From Chaenocephalus aceratus (lineage: Eukaryota > Chordata > Actinopteri > Perciformes > Channichthyidae), in the NCBI GenBank assembly GCA_023974075.1, contig JAMFTG010000130.1, positions 1-64,000 on the forward strand: 64,000 nt of DNA. The letters are read 5' to 3'. Of this stretch, positions 44,801 through 55,785 are shown piece after piece. Numbering within the stretch: the first letter of the stretch is position 1; each line of letters opens with the position of its first letter. A model generated the notes under the pieces. It saw nothing but the letters and a program-made list of their open reading frames with translations. It was not told where the DNA came from and made no database searches. A program made the translations under genes and the position numbers.

Positions 44801-47800
44801 GGTAAACAAGGCTGTGGAAGAATCTGGACGACCGGAATGGGTCGGGAACAAACACTTTTAAACATCTCAGACAATCAGCAGGGCCCTGCAACTACAAATA
44901 AGGTAAAACTTTAGGATTGTCTGTAGGCGTTTCACAGTGTTTTTGAAGTTTAAATGGAATATACAATGCATATTTTACTATGTTAGGAAAGTTATATACA
45001 ACACGTGAACGTTGATCGCAAGGTAGACAGAAAGTCCGGCGTAACGTAAAATAGAGCAGTTTGGCGTGGACCACAGGTATACTTATTCCTGAGTGGCGTG
45101 AAAACGGTGCAGTTTGTGGGTTGCGAGGTTATATTCCTGTACGACAAAACCTGGAAACTCGATATTTTAGATCGGGTCGCCGTTTAAAACTGGGGTTAAA
45201 TAGCAGACTAAGGCTAAAAGCTAAGGGCCAGCGGTCTGCTATATGTTCAATCGAGGGGAAAGAGAACGCAAACCTCACCGAAATTGTGACGGGACCGGCT
45301 CTCGTTTCCCTTTGTCTGTAAACTTAATTTGAAAAGCTAACGTGTGATAAAGGGCTCGCTAAGATGCCCCATGGAATGGTCACATTCTTTATGGGTGTCG
45401 AAGCGGGGTCTTGCTTGTCTGTTGAAATACACATCACATTATCAAGCTGGACAAACTGTACGGGGAATAAATCTGTGTGATTTTTACCTAAAATACCTGT
45501 GTGAGCGATTGTCTGTGGAACTCAGACAATGCACTCAGAAGAGTGAAGCTCATTTGTGCTCTGCTGCTGCCATCTAGTGGCTGAAAGGGGGGGGGAAGCA
45601 CGTTAACAACGACAATAGCCCAGTATATTAATACAAGTGAACACATATTAATTAAGTCAGATAAATAAAAGCGAAGTGAATATGGAACGTCAGAATGGTT
45701 AAGACAATTCTGAAATTCCAGGGAGTTACCGGGAGCAATGGGAACAGATTAAGAGATTGATTTTAAGTGGAATCAAACAGGGGGCTAAAGAAAAGGCTTG
45801 TATATTTAAATAAATAAGAAACATTGCATTGTGAATTTTGTACTATTCGTCAGTAACTGATCATTCAAATATATTTCAGAGGAACTTAATTGCATACAGT
45901 AACGTTGAGGGAAAGTAGAAAGTAGTTTGCTGAGTAGGCTATATGTAGTACATGCAGGTTAAAGTTTGATTCAAATTGAATATAATAGTGGATTGTTCCA
46001 CCTACATAACACAACTTAGATAAACAATTTGAAAATGAATAGAATTAACCAAGTAGATAGAATAAGCAAGTGGTAAAGGGGGTTTCCTGTTTGGCTCATT
46101 TGGTTTAGAACTGAAGTAAGGAAGAATAGTGTTTTATGAGAACTGTCATTCCTCATGGTTTCTAAAGATAAATCATCAGTTTGTATGGACTTTGATGTAG
46201 AGATAGGATCATGGTGGAGAAGGAAGACCTTTTTTGGTTTCAAATTAAAGAAGATTTTAAAGATGAAGTAAGCAGGACTTCAACTAGACAAAAGAGATTT
46301 TACAATGTGGTTTTACTACTTTTAATGGAGTAAAGAATCTGGGTAGACTACTGCCATTGATTTGTTTTAACATTCACATGTTTCAGCATTCCTGACCATA
46401 TAGACACTCAGCCGTTTTATTTTGTAACCCGTTGGGAGAGAGATTTAATTTGAGTTTTTCTCAGTAGCTGAATGTGATTACATCAGCATTGGATAGTTCT
46501 GCACCACCTTTTGGGTTCTCTGAATCAGTGTGTTGGTGAAGAGTTGCTCACTGCGAACAGAAGAAGTGTGCAAAGAATGCATCTCTGAGGAGATATTGAC
46601 ATTATGCTTGTGCCTCGTTGTCAAGGCAACAGTGGTGTGAAGAGGTACTGCGGTTTTGGGGGATTTCTGCCGTACAGAGGACAACGTGTGTCTGCCAAGT
46701 GATTCCTTCCCTCATCCCAAAGCCAGGGAGAGTTTCCTTGGAGCCCACTGACCAGGGCCGGTCCTAGCTTTTTTGGGGACCCTGCCACTGACTACAGCTG
46801 CATCACTGACTGTGCTCATTATGACAAGATCTTGAGACATGCTTGTCTCAGATTGTTCTGGAGGAAGGATGCAATGATTTTACAGCATAATTGTGCAAGA
46901 GTTTCCCAGTTGGTGGTGTAGAAACCTTAATGCTTAGTGTTTAGATAAGAGGCTGCTTGTTTATATGATGGTCTGGAATGCTGAAAAGATTAAAGTTTAA
47001 TATTCTTGGTTAGCAAACAAGACATCTGATTATTATGTCACACATAATAATCTTGTTATAGAAACTAGCTATGGGTAAAACGTGTGGTTGTTATACCATT
47101 GTTATCATGAACAAAAGATAAATAAGGAAATAGTATCTGCTTAAAGATGAATGGATTTCATATCCTTGAGGGGATTAGTTATTGTGAATACTCCACAAGG
47201 TATCTACTAATGTATTGTAGAGAACTTGAATTGACTTGATAAATAAGTGAAGATAAGAAGATGTATTGACCATAAATTAGTCAATTGGTAAATAAAAGAT
47301 AGCGGAAAAGAGGAGAACTATTAAAGTGAAGTGAAAAATCATTCTAAAACACACTGATAGGAAAGGGGGGGGCATGAAGGAAGTATGCACTAGACTTTTT
47401 ATTCGTGTGTGAATTTGGTAGTGTTTTAATTTGTTACAGTATTGATCAGTTCAAAGGGAGAGTTTTAGTAACAGCTCTATAAGATCAGACAAATATTTAT
47501 TTATATAGGTCATGTTGAAGGGAAAGCTGGTTCTAAACAAAATATAGTATTTCAATTTGAGGTACTGGTTTCACCATTGTGGATTACCATAGGAGGGCTT
47601 TCGGATGGACATACGAAATGACTTCTGTTTTTAAATCCTTGATGAAATAGGGAGTAATTGTTGCATGTTCGGACACCCAGAGTTCCACGCACTGTTAAAG
47701 AGGGTAACATTGTTCTTTAAGTGCACCAGAATTGAAGATAAATTAATAGAATGAGTTATGGAATACATAGCAGAGCTTTACAGATCCTAGTAATGTTTTG

Positions 47801-50247
47801 ACACAAGATAATAGTGATGTACACAAGTTTCTGAAATAGATCTATTAGTCATTTTAATACTAATTAGGTGTAAATGAATTGCAGTAATAGTAGTAGTACT
47901 CTAAGGAGGTGACACTTTTCAGGGAATGTTGGAAACGGCAATGAGGGGTTGGAGATATCTTGAACATTATAGTTGTAATTGTGAATTAATAAATGATGGC
48001 GCTCCATATATACAGATTTTTATAGACGGAGGATGCTGGCCTGTGCTGGAACATCTCTGCAGGGCACGACACATGGCCAAAAAGACTGAGACCAACTGAC
48101 CTTTGACCCTGACCGACAGGGTAACTTGGGAAGGCACTGTCAATGACTGACTCTGAGGTGTACCTGACCAAACTTAACTTTACAACCTGACAGTGTGAGT
48201 GTGAGTGAGTGTATGTCTGCATCTGATCAGTGCAACGGCATGATTTAAAACAATGACTAATCAAGCATGTTTTTGGACTAACACATTATTTTTGTGTGAT
48301 AATAATGTGTGAAATGGGAGGTTTCCTAAACATTCCACAAAAGGGGAAACCGCCCACATGTGACCCGTTTCTAATCTGCTTGATGATATTTCACTCCCAC
48401 AGGAGGTGGCGGTTTGCAGAATGTGAAACTCAAACTAAAACATGAAGATTCTGTTTCTTTTAGGACTGAAAGATGGAGAGAAACACTTCATTTCACTGAA
48501 GTGTTTACTGTGGAAATGATGAATGTACATTTGGGAAAAATGTTTGGTATTGTCTTATAATCCATTATGACCTGAAGGTTTTCTTCCCATACAGGATTTT
48601 GTTTACACATGAGATAATGTGTAAAAAAGGGGGAGTGTAAACTTCACAATGTACATTTTTCATTTAGGGACTGAAAGTAACCGGCTGCCCCAATTCGATT
48701 GTTCAATCTGACCATTGATTGACAGTTTTAGAATTGACCTGCTCCATATCTGGGGATAAGACACTCTTTGATGAATGTTGACATGTCTCTAATATTGATT
48801 GAGTTATAGCAGGTAACACAGATAAAGAATCAGTGGCCAAGGGGCTACCAGAGAGATGTAAGTCCAGAATGGAATACTGAAGAAGCTGACCTGTGAGTAA
48901 TGTTTCAACAGGTATTAAAGTAACTGAGGTTTGAAATGTAGAAAGAACATATTTACAGTTAAAGCTAAAACATAGTAATGTAATGAGACACAATGTAATT
49001 TAAACAACATCATGTAACTAGTCTGGTAAAGAAGTAAAAGCCATAGACGTTATTGTTTAGGTCATTATGGGGATATACATTTCATCTACATTTATAATAG
49101 AAAGACATTTGAGGACAGTTTGTTGGAATTCTGTATTTATTTTTTCAGCGGGATAATATCTAAGCACTGATGGGTAGAAGCAGTATCACCAGGAAGCCAT
49201 TCACTTTATTAGTATCGTGATTTTGGTTGTTTTTGAATCCATAACATTAGTGTGTTTCTTTACAAGAAACATTAGCAGTTCAAATCATATTTAGATTTTT
49301 AATGGAATCTCAAGGATTTCATTTAAAAATAAACACAGATGCTTGTCAGAAATTCAGAGCTATTGAAATATGTTATTTAGTTTACCTAAAGATGTTGGGG
49401 TTCTTATTTAGTTGGCACAGTCCAAGTATTAAGATTCTGAAGCTGCACAAGTAATTTAGAAAACCTGTTCACAGACGTCTGTTGTTTTAAGACACCCCAC
49501 CAACAGGCTCCAAGTTGCCTACGCAGTGGTGGGTCAAACGAGCGTAGGCTTGAGGGATTTTGTATCAGATTTCTCCACACAGGTTGTTGACGCCAAAAGG
49601 GGGACCCGAGACGCAGGAGGCTGAAGGTCATCGGGACAAGGTGGATCAACCCCAGGTGCTCCGGCCCCGACCGAGTGACCCAGCGGATCGCTCAGGCCGT
49701 CCGCATAGGAGGAAAGGGGGACAGCTCGTACCACGGGAGCCAGTGTGCGGCGGGGAAAGAACCACCTGCTAGGACCAGGGGACGACATCAAGACGGATCT
49801 GGGTCTCGTCATGGAGGTCGACATGGATGCTGTCATCAGTGGACTGGAGGAGAAGGACCTCGAGGACATCCATGCAGCAGACGACTTGGAAGCGGCTGGC
49901 AGTGGGCTGGGGGACTTGTCGAGGCAGCAGAGGAGTCTACTTCTCTCTGATCAGTTCCACCCGTGAAGGGAAAGCCGCATCTCCCCCTCCCTATCAGCTG
50001 TCGTGTGGGCTATTCCTTTGGGGGGGGGCGGGCAGGCGGGCTGATGATTCACCACGAGGAGACTGCTTCTTAGCACTCAGCTGCCCCCTCATGGTTCCTT
50101 CACTGCCATGGGAAGTGATGTTCTGTTCCTTCACGATTTCAAATACTTTGGATCTCAGTTTCTGATGGATTTATACGATATTGGAGAGGAATGACAATAG
50201 TTATGTTTCAAGTGCCTTGTGTAAGTTGCACTCTTTTAGAAGAGTGC
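44801..50247 (+). other. LTR element interior, non-coding
   Basis: AT-rich and stop-rich. A CTCF-like motif (CTGCCATCTAGTGG, minus) is at 45567-45580. A GC-rich patch at 49545-49970 holds overlapping short frames, one ending in an acidic peptide (DMDAVISGLEEKDLEDIHAA) that I cannot assign. GCACTCTT-TTAG-AAGAGTGC forms a perfect hairpin at 50228-50247, touching the polypurine tract. No retroviral protein domains seen. Confidence 0.6.
45567..45580 (-). promoter_or_regulatory. CTCF-like motif in LTR element interior
   Basis: The reverse complement is CCACTAGATGGCAG, a full match to CCASYAGRKGGCRS. Present only in this element. Binding is inferred. Confidence 0.4.
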
Positions 50248-50257
50248 AAAAGAGGGA
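50248..50257 (+). other. Polypurine tract
   Basis: AAAAGAGGGA immediately before the 3' LTR (TG at 50259), the expected plus-strand primer site. Confidence 0.75.
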
Positions 50258-50258
50258 T

Positions 50259-51097
50259 TGCAGCATCTGATATTTAAGAAGTGTGTTACATTTGAAATGG
50301 CAGAAAGTCTTGTTGCAATTTCCAGATATTAAAAGAGGTCCTTTGAGTCTCTCTGGTAATTATCAATAGTAGCAGTTAAGTGAATACTGTTCAAACAATA
50401 CTTGTGTTTGTGTTTTATATTGATTTCTCTGTTTTATCCTTTCATAAATGTGAGGACTAAAATGGCTATGAACAAAGGGCTAGTTGCAGTAAACAGGGTT
50501 TTATTGCTCTGCGGGGGAGGTGTTATGCAGGACATGGGGCTAGGTGGGGGAAGATCGCTAGCATGTCATGTTTTCAGGGAAGTCTACATCTCTTGAATAG
50601 TATATGTGTGGGTTTAATTACTTTGTATTTTGTGTAACCAGAAGTTGGAGATATGAGAGGTGAAATATTTGTGTTATCTTTGGAAGCAAAGAAGTATCCT
50701 TTAAGACACATCTGAGGTCTCTGGAATGTGGGTGTGTGTGTGTGTGTCTGTGTGTGTGGAGGTTGAGTAAACTCCACCCCTTCCTGTATCTATTGGTATG
50801 AAAGCCTATTCAGCTTTTTGTTCTCTCTCTCTCTTCTGGCGCCGCCGGACCGGAAGGTCGTGGCGGCCCGTGAACAAGGGCCAGGAGTAGGCCTACTCCT
50901 GACATTACGCATATGATATGATATGGTTTTGTATGGTAATGTATTGATTGAATTGCATTGTTATATTAACATTAAAATAGATTATTGTTTTTAACGGATA
51001 CTTGTATGTTCTGGATTCCTTCCTGTATGATAACCAGCTTGTTAGGGACGCGCAGAGATTTGGAATGCGGACCAGTTGTCCCTACAAATTTCTAACA
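50259..51097 (+). repeat. 3' LTR, 839 bp
   Basis: Same ends as the 5' LTR. It lies in sense orientation about 620 bp upstream of where TRIM copy 4 sequence resumes, so its promoter could read into exon 1. Confidence 0.93.
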
Positions 51098-51720
51098 AAA
51101 CCAATCAATGTTGTGTAATTAACAAGGATAATCTGGTGTTTTTTAGTCGATGAGTAGTGCAGATATCACTGTAAAATCAATCGACAGTAAGGAGAACACA
51201 TACTTCCGGGTGTACAATTCTCCGTTATCCAATGGGAATGGACGCTCATAATACAATAGAGGGGACATGATCATTATCTTTTAAATAACGTTAACTAAAG
51301 GGAACAATCTATTTGACACAGCTGAAGCTCTGGCCTTCCTTAAAAACTAACTAATTTAATAAAAATCACAGTTGCATTACACACAATGCAGTTTTTTGAG
51401 AACAAAAATTCGTAACTAATGTAATTTTTACATTTTGACGAAAAATGAAAATAATTATGAATAAAAATAAAATAAAAGAAGCCTCCCGTGAGTTACTACA
51501 AGCTATAAAGTAGATTTTAAAAAGGTTTTATAGAATAAAAGCTCACTGCAGGACGTGGTAGAAATGCGTGTGTGCACCACGACAAAGGAGCCTCATTCAC
51601 TTTACATAGCGGTTGTTTGCGTGGTGCAGACACGTAAATGTAACAAAGTTCGTGACTGCACCACGCATTGTGGTGTTAAGAAGTCGTGGTGGAGTCACGC
51701 ATTCTGGTGAGATCAGGTTG
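51098..51720. other. Unassigned segment replacing the TRIM promoter block
   Basis: Not found in other units. AT-rich to about 51540. Then several copies of GCACCACG and its complement CGTGGTGC in both orientations (about 51570-51710), as in ATGCGTGTGTGCACCACGAC and CACCACGCATTGTGGTG. These suggest the folded end of a small DNA element. Array sequence resumes at GTCACAAAGTT (51721). Confidence 0.5.
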
Positions 51721-51812
51721 GTCACAAAGTTAAATAACAAGCCTCAACAGTTCTTCCTCCACTCCCTCTTGGCAAACTGCCACTGACAGGTGGAACCACA
51801 TTGTAAGAGAAG

Positions 51813-51830
51813 AGTTTCCATTTCCCAGAA
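51813..51830 (+). promoter_or_regulatory. Overlapping ISRE and GAS element, TRIM copy 4
   Basis: AGTTTCCATTTCCC (51813-51826) overlaps TTCCCAGAA (51822-51830). It survives only about 90 bp downstream of the rearrangement junction. Confidence 0.75.
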
Positions 51831-51832
51831 AT

Positions 51833-51958
51833 CAAAGCTGTTGTTTGTCTGAGCGACAGCAGAGCAGCAGCCGAGACAAGTCTCTGATTCTCTGAAGAAA
51901 CACTCAACTGAATCCAGCAGCTTCTTCTCAGCAACACAGCAGGACTCTGCAAACACTG
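51833..51958 (+). other. Non-coding first exon of TRIM copy 4 (5' end uncertain)
   Basis: Donor CACTG|GTGAGT, exon end 51958. Acceptor TTCCCAG at 53212-53218, exon 2 from 53219; intron 1260 bp. Note the acceptor tract reads GTTCCCAG where other copies have GTCCCCAG. Confidence 0.6.
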
Positions 51959-52350
51959 GTGAGTTCACTACAGACACATCACTGACTAAACATTTAGTCA
52001 AAGTTGGATTAAAATCTGACTGTATTACATCCATTTGACCATATAAAGAATATTACACAATATAAATGTGTCGGTTAAGATAAAAACCTCAACATTTACT
52101 TTAGCAACAGCCACAAAACAGCTGCAATGTAAACTCTGGTTAAGTTAGAGAGCATACAGTCAAAGCTAGCATTAGCTTGTACTGATTTTCCATATTTCCT
52201 GTATTTGAAAACATCTTTATAATTGACTCTATTAAACAAAGTAGAATCTAAATAGTAGATTTGTTCTGGACTGTCCAAAGCATGGGATCTGGTGTTATGT
52301 TACAAGTGTTGCTTATAAAAAGGCATGACAATTACATATTTCATCTTATA

Positions 52351-52790
52351 AAACGGACAAGTCAAATCAAGCAATCTGATTGGTTCTTAGCTGTGATATA
52401 CTGAGCGTATACCACGGGTAGAATTGTAAGTTACTTTTCACAACAAGTCAGTATCCCTCCGCGTCTGAGAAAAACAGTATACCGTTGGGCTGAAAAGCAT
52501 GCTTTTCAAACTGGAACAAGAAAGCAGCGGAGAAGTAACGGGGCAGAAACCCTCCTTTTTACGCAGCGGTCCAGACATAGACATCAAACGGCAAAACATA
52601 TTCAGTGTGCAGTTCCTTTGGCATCAGGGCAGGGATATCTAGATACTTTCCAAGGTTTGACATCATGAATTGTGCTACTTTTAAAGCAAGCAACGATGTT
52701 TTCAAATCTGTAATCGCGTCGGGCCGAACCACGCCCCTTAGCTGTGATATAATGAGCATATACCACGGCCTGTCGTGAGCTATTGCTTAA
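52351..52790. mobile_element. 440-bp MITE-like insertion in intron, unit 4
   Basis: TTATA flanks at 52346-52350 and 52791-52795. Same insertion as in units 2 and 3. Confidence 0.8.
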
Positions 52791-53224
52791 TTATATCATT
52801 TGTAGACACCGTGGTTAGTAGCCTTGAGCTTTGAACCTGTTTCTTTAGTAACTGCTGTCTGCCTTTTGAAGCTGATAACGTGTACTGTTTTTAACGACTA
52901 GTATTAACTTCAGTGATGCTCAGCAGGAGGTTACACTCCTCTGTTCAACAACGGCAAAATCCCCCAACAGTATTAGCGCTTACACATTGTGTTTCTTAGA
53001 GTTTAAATCGAATGCTGCTATGACTTTCCAGATTTCATTTGAACTTGAATTGTAATTCGTACAGACAAGAAACCTAAATGTGTTTGGTTGTCATTGGTCT
53101 ACGTATGCCATTTCTAACATAAAACGTTGGGGTAGTTTACATTTTCGGGTTCATAGTAGGACTCAAAGAGAGAATATGTAATTACAGTTTTTGTTTTTTT
53201 CACACGTTTTGTTCCCAGAGAGAC

Positions 53225-55012
53225 ATGTCTGCTGCCAGCTGTCTGCTGACTGAAGATCAGTGTCTGTGCTCCATCTGTCTGGATGTGTTCACTGATCCAG
53301 TCAGCACACCATGTGGACACAACTTCTGTAAAGCCTGCATCTCTGAACACTGGGATAGAAATGTCCCGAGTCAGTGTCCCAACTGCAAAGAGGTGTTCAA
53401 CATAAAGCCTGAGCTGCGGGTCAACACGTTCATCTCTGAGATGGCTGCTCAGTTCAGACAGTCAGCTCAACAGAAAGCCAGCAGCAGCAGCTCAGAGCAA
53501 CACGTTGTCAAACCAGGAGAAGTTCCCTGTGACGCCTGCACTGGAACCAGACTGAAGGCCCTGAAGTCCTGCCTGGTGTGTCTGGAGTCCTACTGTGAGA
53601 CTCACCTGGAGCCTCACCTGACAAGAGCAGGCCTGAAGAAACATCAGCTGATCGACCCTGAGGAGAACCTGGAAAGCAGGATGTGTGTGAAGCACGATAA
53701 ACTGCTGGAGCTGTTCTGTCAGACCGACCAGGTGTGTGTTTGCATGCTCTGCACGGTTTCAGACCACAAGACACATGATGTTGTTCCTCTGAAAGAAGGA
53801 TATGAAGGAAAGAAGGCTGAGCTGGGGAAGACAGAGGCTGAAATTCAGCTGATGATCCAGAAGAGACGACTGAAGATCCAGGAGATGAATCGCTCAGTGG
53901 AGCTCAGTAAGGAAGGAGCAGACAGAGAGATGGCAGATGGTGTTCAGGTCTTTACCGCTCTGAAGGAGTCTGTTGAGAGAAGCCAGGCCGAGCTCATCGA
54001 CACCATCAAAGAGAAGCAGAGAGAGACAGAGGAACAGGCTGAAGGCTTCATCAAAGAGCTGGAACAGGAGGTCTCTGAGCTGAAGAAGAGAAGCTCTGAG
54101 GTGGAGCAGCTCTCACGCTCTGAAGACCAGCTCCACCTCCTCCAAAGCTTCACGTCCCTGAACGCTGCTCCCCCCACCAAGAATTGGACAGAAGTCAGGG
54201 TCCGTCCACCTTCATATGAGGGGACTGTGAGGAGAGCTGTGACTCAGCTGGAGGAGACGCTCAGGAAACAGATGAAGAAGCTGCTCGAGCTGAAGAGGGT
54301 CCAGCAGTCTGAGGTGGAGCTGAAGAGGGTCCAGCAGTATGAGGTGGAGCTGAAGAGGGTCCAGCAGTCTGAGGTGGAGCTGAAGAGGGTCCAGCAGTCT
54401 GAGGTGGAGCTGAAGAGGGTCCAGCAGTCTGAGGTGGAGCTGAAGAGGGTCCAGCAGAATGAGGTGGAGGTGACTCTTGATCCTGATACAGCACATCCCA
54501 GACTCATCCTGTCTGCTGATGGAAAACAAGTGAAACTTAGTGATGTGTGGAAGGATCTCCCAGACAATCCAGAGAGATTTGATTTGTGTGCTTGTGTTTT
54601 AGCAAAGCAGAGTTTCTCTTCAGGAAGATTTTATTACGAGGTTCAGGTTGAAGGGAAGACTCACTGGGATCTAGGAGTGGCCAGAGAGTCGATCAACAGG
54701 AAGGGACAGATCTCACTGACTCCTCAGGAAGGTTACTGGACGATAGTGTTGAGGAATGAAAATGAGTACCAAGCTTTTGCTGGTCCTCCAGTCTGTGTCT
54801 CTCTGAAGTCTCAGCCTCAGAAGGTGGGGGTGTTTGTGGATTATGAGGAGGGTCTGGTCTCCTTTTATGATGTTGATGCTGCAGCTCTGATCTACTCCTT
54901 CACTGGCTGCTGCTTCAAAGAGAAACTCTACCCATACTTTAGTCCTTGTAACAACTATGGTGGTAAAAACTCTGCCCCTCTGATCATCTCTCCTGTCAAT
55001 CTCACTGAGTAG
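53225..55012 (+). CDS. TRIM E3 ubiquitin ligase, copy 4 (595 aa, repeat-expanded)
   Basis: Complete RING (ISEHWDRNVPSQCPNCKEVF), B-box, coiled coil and PRY-SPRY. Residues 355-412 hold six linker units, the first shortened by two residues (LLELKRVQQ for LLEVELKRVQQ), with S-to-Y and S-to-N variants in units 2 and 6 (VQQYE, VQQNE). PRY has the most divergent start of the four (ILSADGKQVKLSDVWKDLPD). SPRY has GQISLTPQEGYWTIVLRNEN, an added Cys (PPVCVSL), and the C-terminal loop YFSPCNNYGGKN. The last residues read SPVNLTE, where the others have SPVNHTE. The frame is intact despite the rearranged promoter side and a LINE in the 3' UTR. Expression may differ from its siblings. Confidence 0.93.
   Translation: MSAASCLLTEDQCLCSICLDVFTDPVSTPCGHNFCKACISEHWDRNVPSQCPNCKEVFNIKPELRVNTFISEMAAQFRQSAQQKASSSSSEQHVVKPGEVPCDACTGTRLKALKSCLVCLESYCETHLEPHLTRAGLKKHQLIDPEENLESRMCVKHDKLLELFCQTDQVCVCMLCTVSDHKTHDVVPLKEGYEGKKAELGKTEAEIQLMIQKRRLKIQEMNRSVELSKEGADREMADGVQVFTALKESVERSQAELIDTIKEKQRETEEQAEGFIKELEQEVSELKKRSSEVEQLSRSEDQLHLLQSFTSLNAAPPTKNWTEVRVRPPSYEGTVRRAVTQLEETLRKQMKKLLELKRVQQSEVELKRVQQYEVELKRVQQSEVELKRVQQSEVELKRVQQSEVELKRVQQNEVEVTLDPDTAHPRLILSADGKQVKLSDVWKDLPDNPERFDLCACVLAKQSFSSGRFYYEVQVEGKTHWDLGVARESINRKGQISLTPQEGYWTIVLRNENEYQAFAGPPVCVSLKSQPQKVGVFVDYEEGLVSFYDVDAAALIYSFTGCCFKEKLYPYFSPCNNYGGKNSAPLIISPVNLTE
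54287..54460 (+). repeat. 30-bp coding minisatellite, 6 copies (first partial)
   Basis: 174 bp: one 24-bp copy and five 30-bp copies of the same unit as at 35973-36302. An A substitution gives QQYE in the second copy and TCT to AAT gives QQNE in the last. Confidence 0.97.
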
Positions 55013-55148
55013 AACAACCATTTGATTTGCTTCAGAAAGAGTCACTCTCACTAAATGTAATACATGTATTCAACTGGGGATGTACATTGTACACACTGTT
55101 AATGTTTCAGAATCTGATCACATATGGTTCACCTTGATGAGACGCACA

Positions 55149-55173
55149 ATACTGATGAGTATGTTCTAATGTA
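55149..55173. repeat. LINE target-site duplication, left copy
   Basis: 25 bp from ATACTGATGAGTATG to TCTAATGTA, repeated exactly at 58245-58269. In other units this sequence occurs once in the TRIM 3' UTR. Confidence 0.95.
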
Positions 55174-55239
55174 ATAGTCCCCCCACCAAGAACTAATAGT
55201 CAGATCGCTACTCCTGCTGATTTTAAAGCTAGGTCTGGG

Positions 55240-55785
55240 TTGGGTTTCATCCACTTGAATGTGCGCAGTCTGTTAGGTAAACTAGATTTTGTCCATATCT
55301 GGGCAAAATCGACTGACGCTGACGTCATTGTCTTATCTGAAACATGGCTAAATAAATCTATTTTGGCCTCTGACATTGCCTTAAATGGTTTTAATGTGTA
55401 TCGTACCGACCGGCCTAATAAAGGTGGTGGCGTTGCAATTTATGTTAAGAATAAGTTCAGTGTAACCACATTAATTTCCAAATCGATCAGTAAGCAATTT
55501 GAATTTTTAGCCTTAAATATAGAAGTGGCAAAGGGTCAACAGGTCATGGTGGTGGGCTTCTACAGACCCCCCTCAGCTGTCAAAGACTCCTTGTCTTCAC
55601 TAGCAAATCTTTTATCTCAACTAGACTACAAGGAAATAGTGCTACTTGGAGATTTTAACTGGGACTGGTTAACTGCAGTGTCAGAGGATTTTAAAAACCT
55701 TTGTATCTCTTTAAATGTTACTCAGATTGTGGACAGTCCTACTCGCCCAAATATTAAGTCCCCTAATAAATCCTTCCCTAATTGA
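55240..55785 (+). pseudogene. LINE endonuclease domain
   Basis: Exonuclease-endonuclease-phosphatase fold of a non-LTR element: FIHLNVRSLLGKLD at the start, VIVLSETWLN (catalytic Glu), GGGVAIYVK, VVGFYRPP, then VLLGDFNWDW (Asp-x-Asn). The frame ends at 55785 by a frameshift near 55760. The terminal SLIDLILTN and SDHCVV motifs lie in the next frame. Confidence 0.9.

Larger units (their letters stand above)
43950..51097 (+). mobile_element. LTR retroelement, two LTRs, no coding genes
   Basis: Paired LTRs of 831 and 839 bp start TG and end CA. The 5' LTR is followed after two bases by a primer binding site, and the 3' LTR is preceded by a polypurine tract, fixing + orientation. The 5.5 kb interior shows no gag, protease, RT, integrase or envelope motif in either strand and many stops. 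It is therefore a non-autonomous or deeply decayed endogenous retrovirus-like element. Flanks (CGTCCTT before, AAACCAATC after) do not form a target duplication. Confidence 0.88.

Noticed and set aside
49534..49966. Overlapping frames in the GC-rich patch of the LTR element as a retroviral accessory gene
   Set aside because: No recognisable motif. Several frames are open at once, as expected from base composition. Left unassigned.
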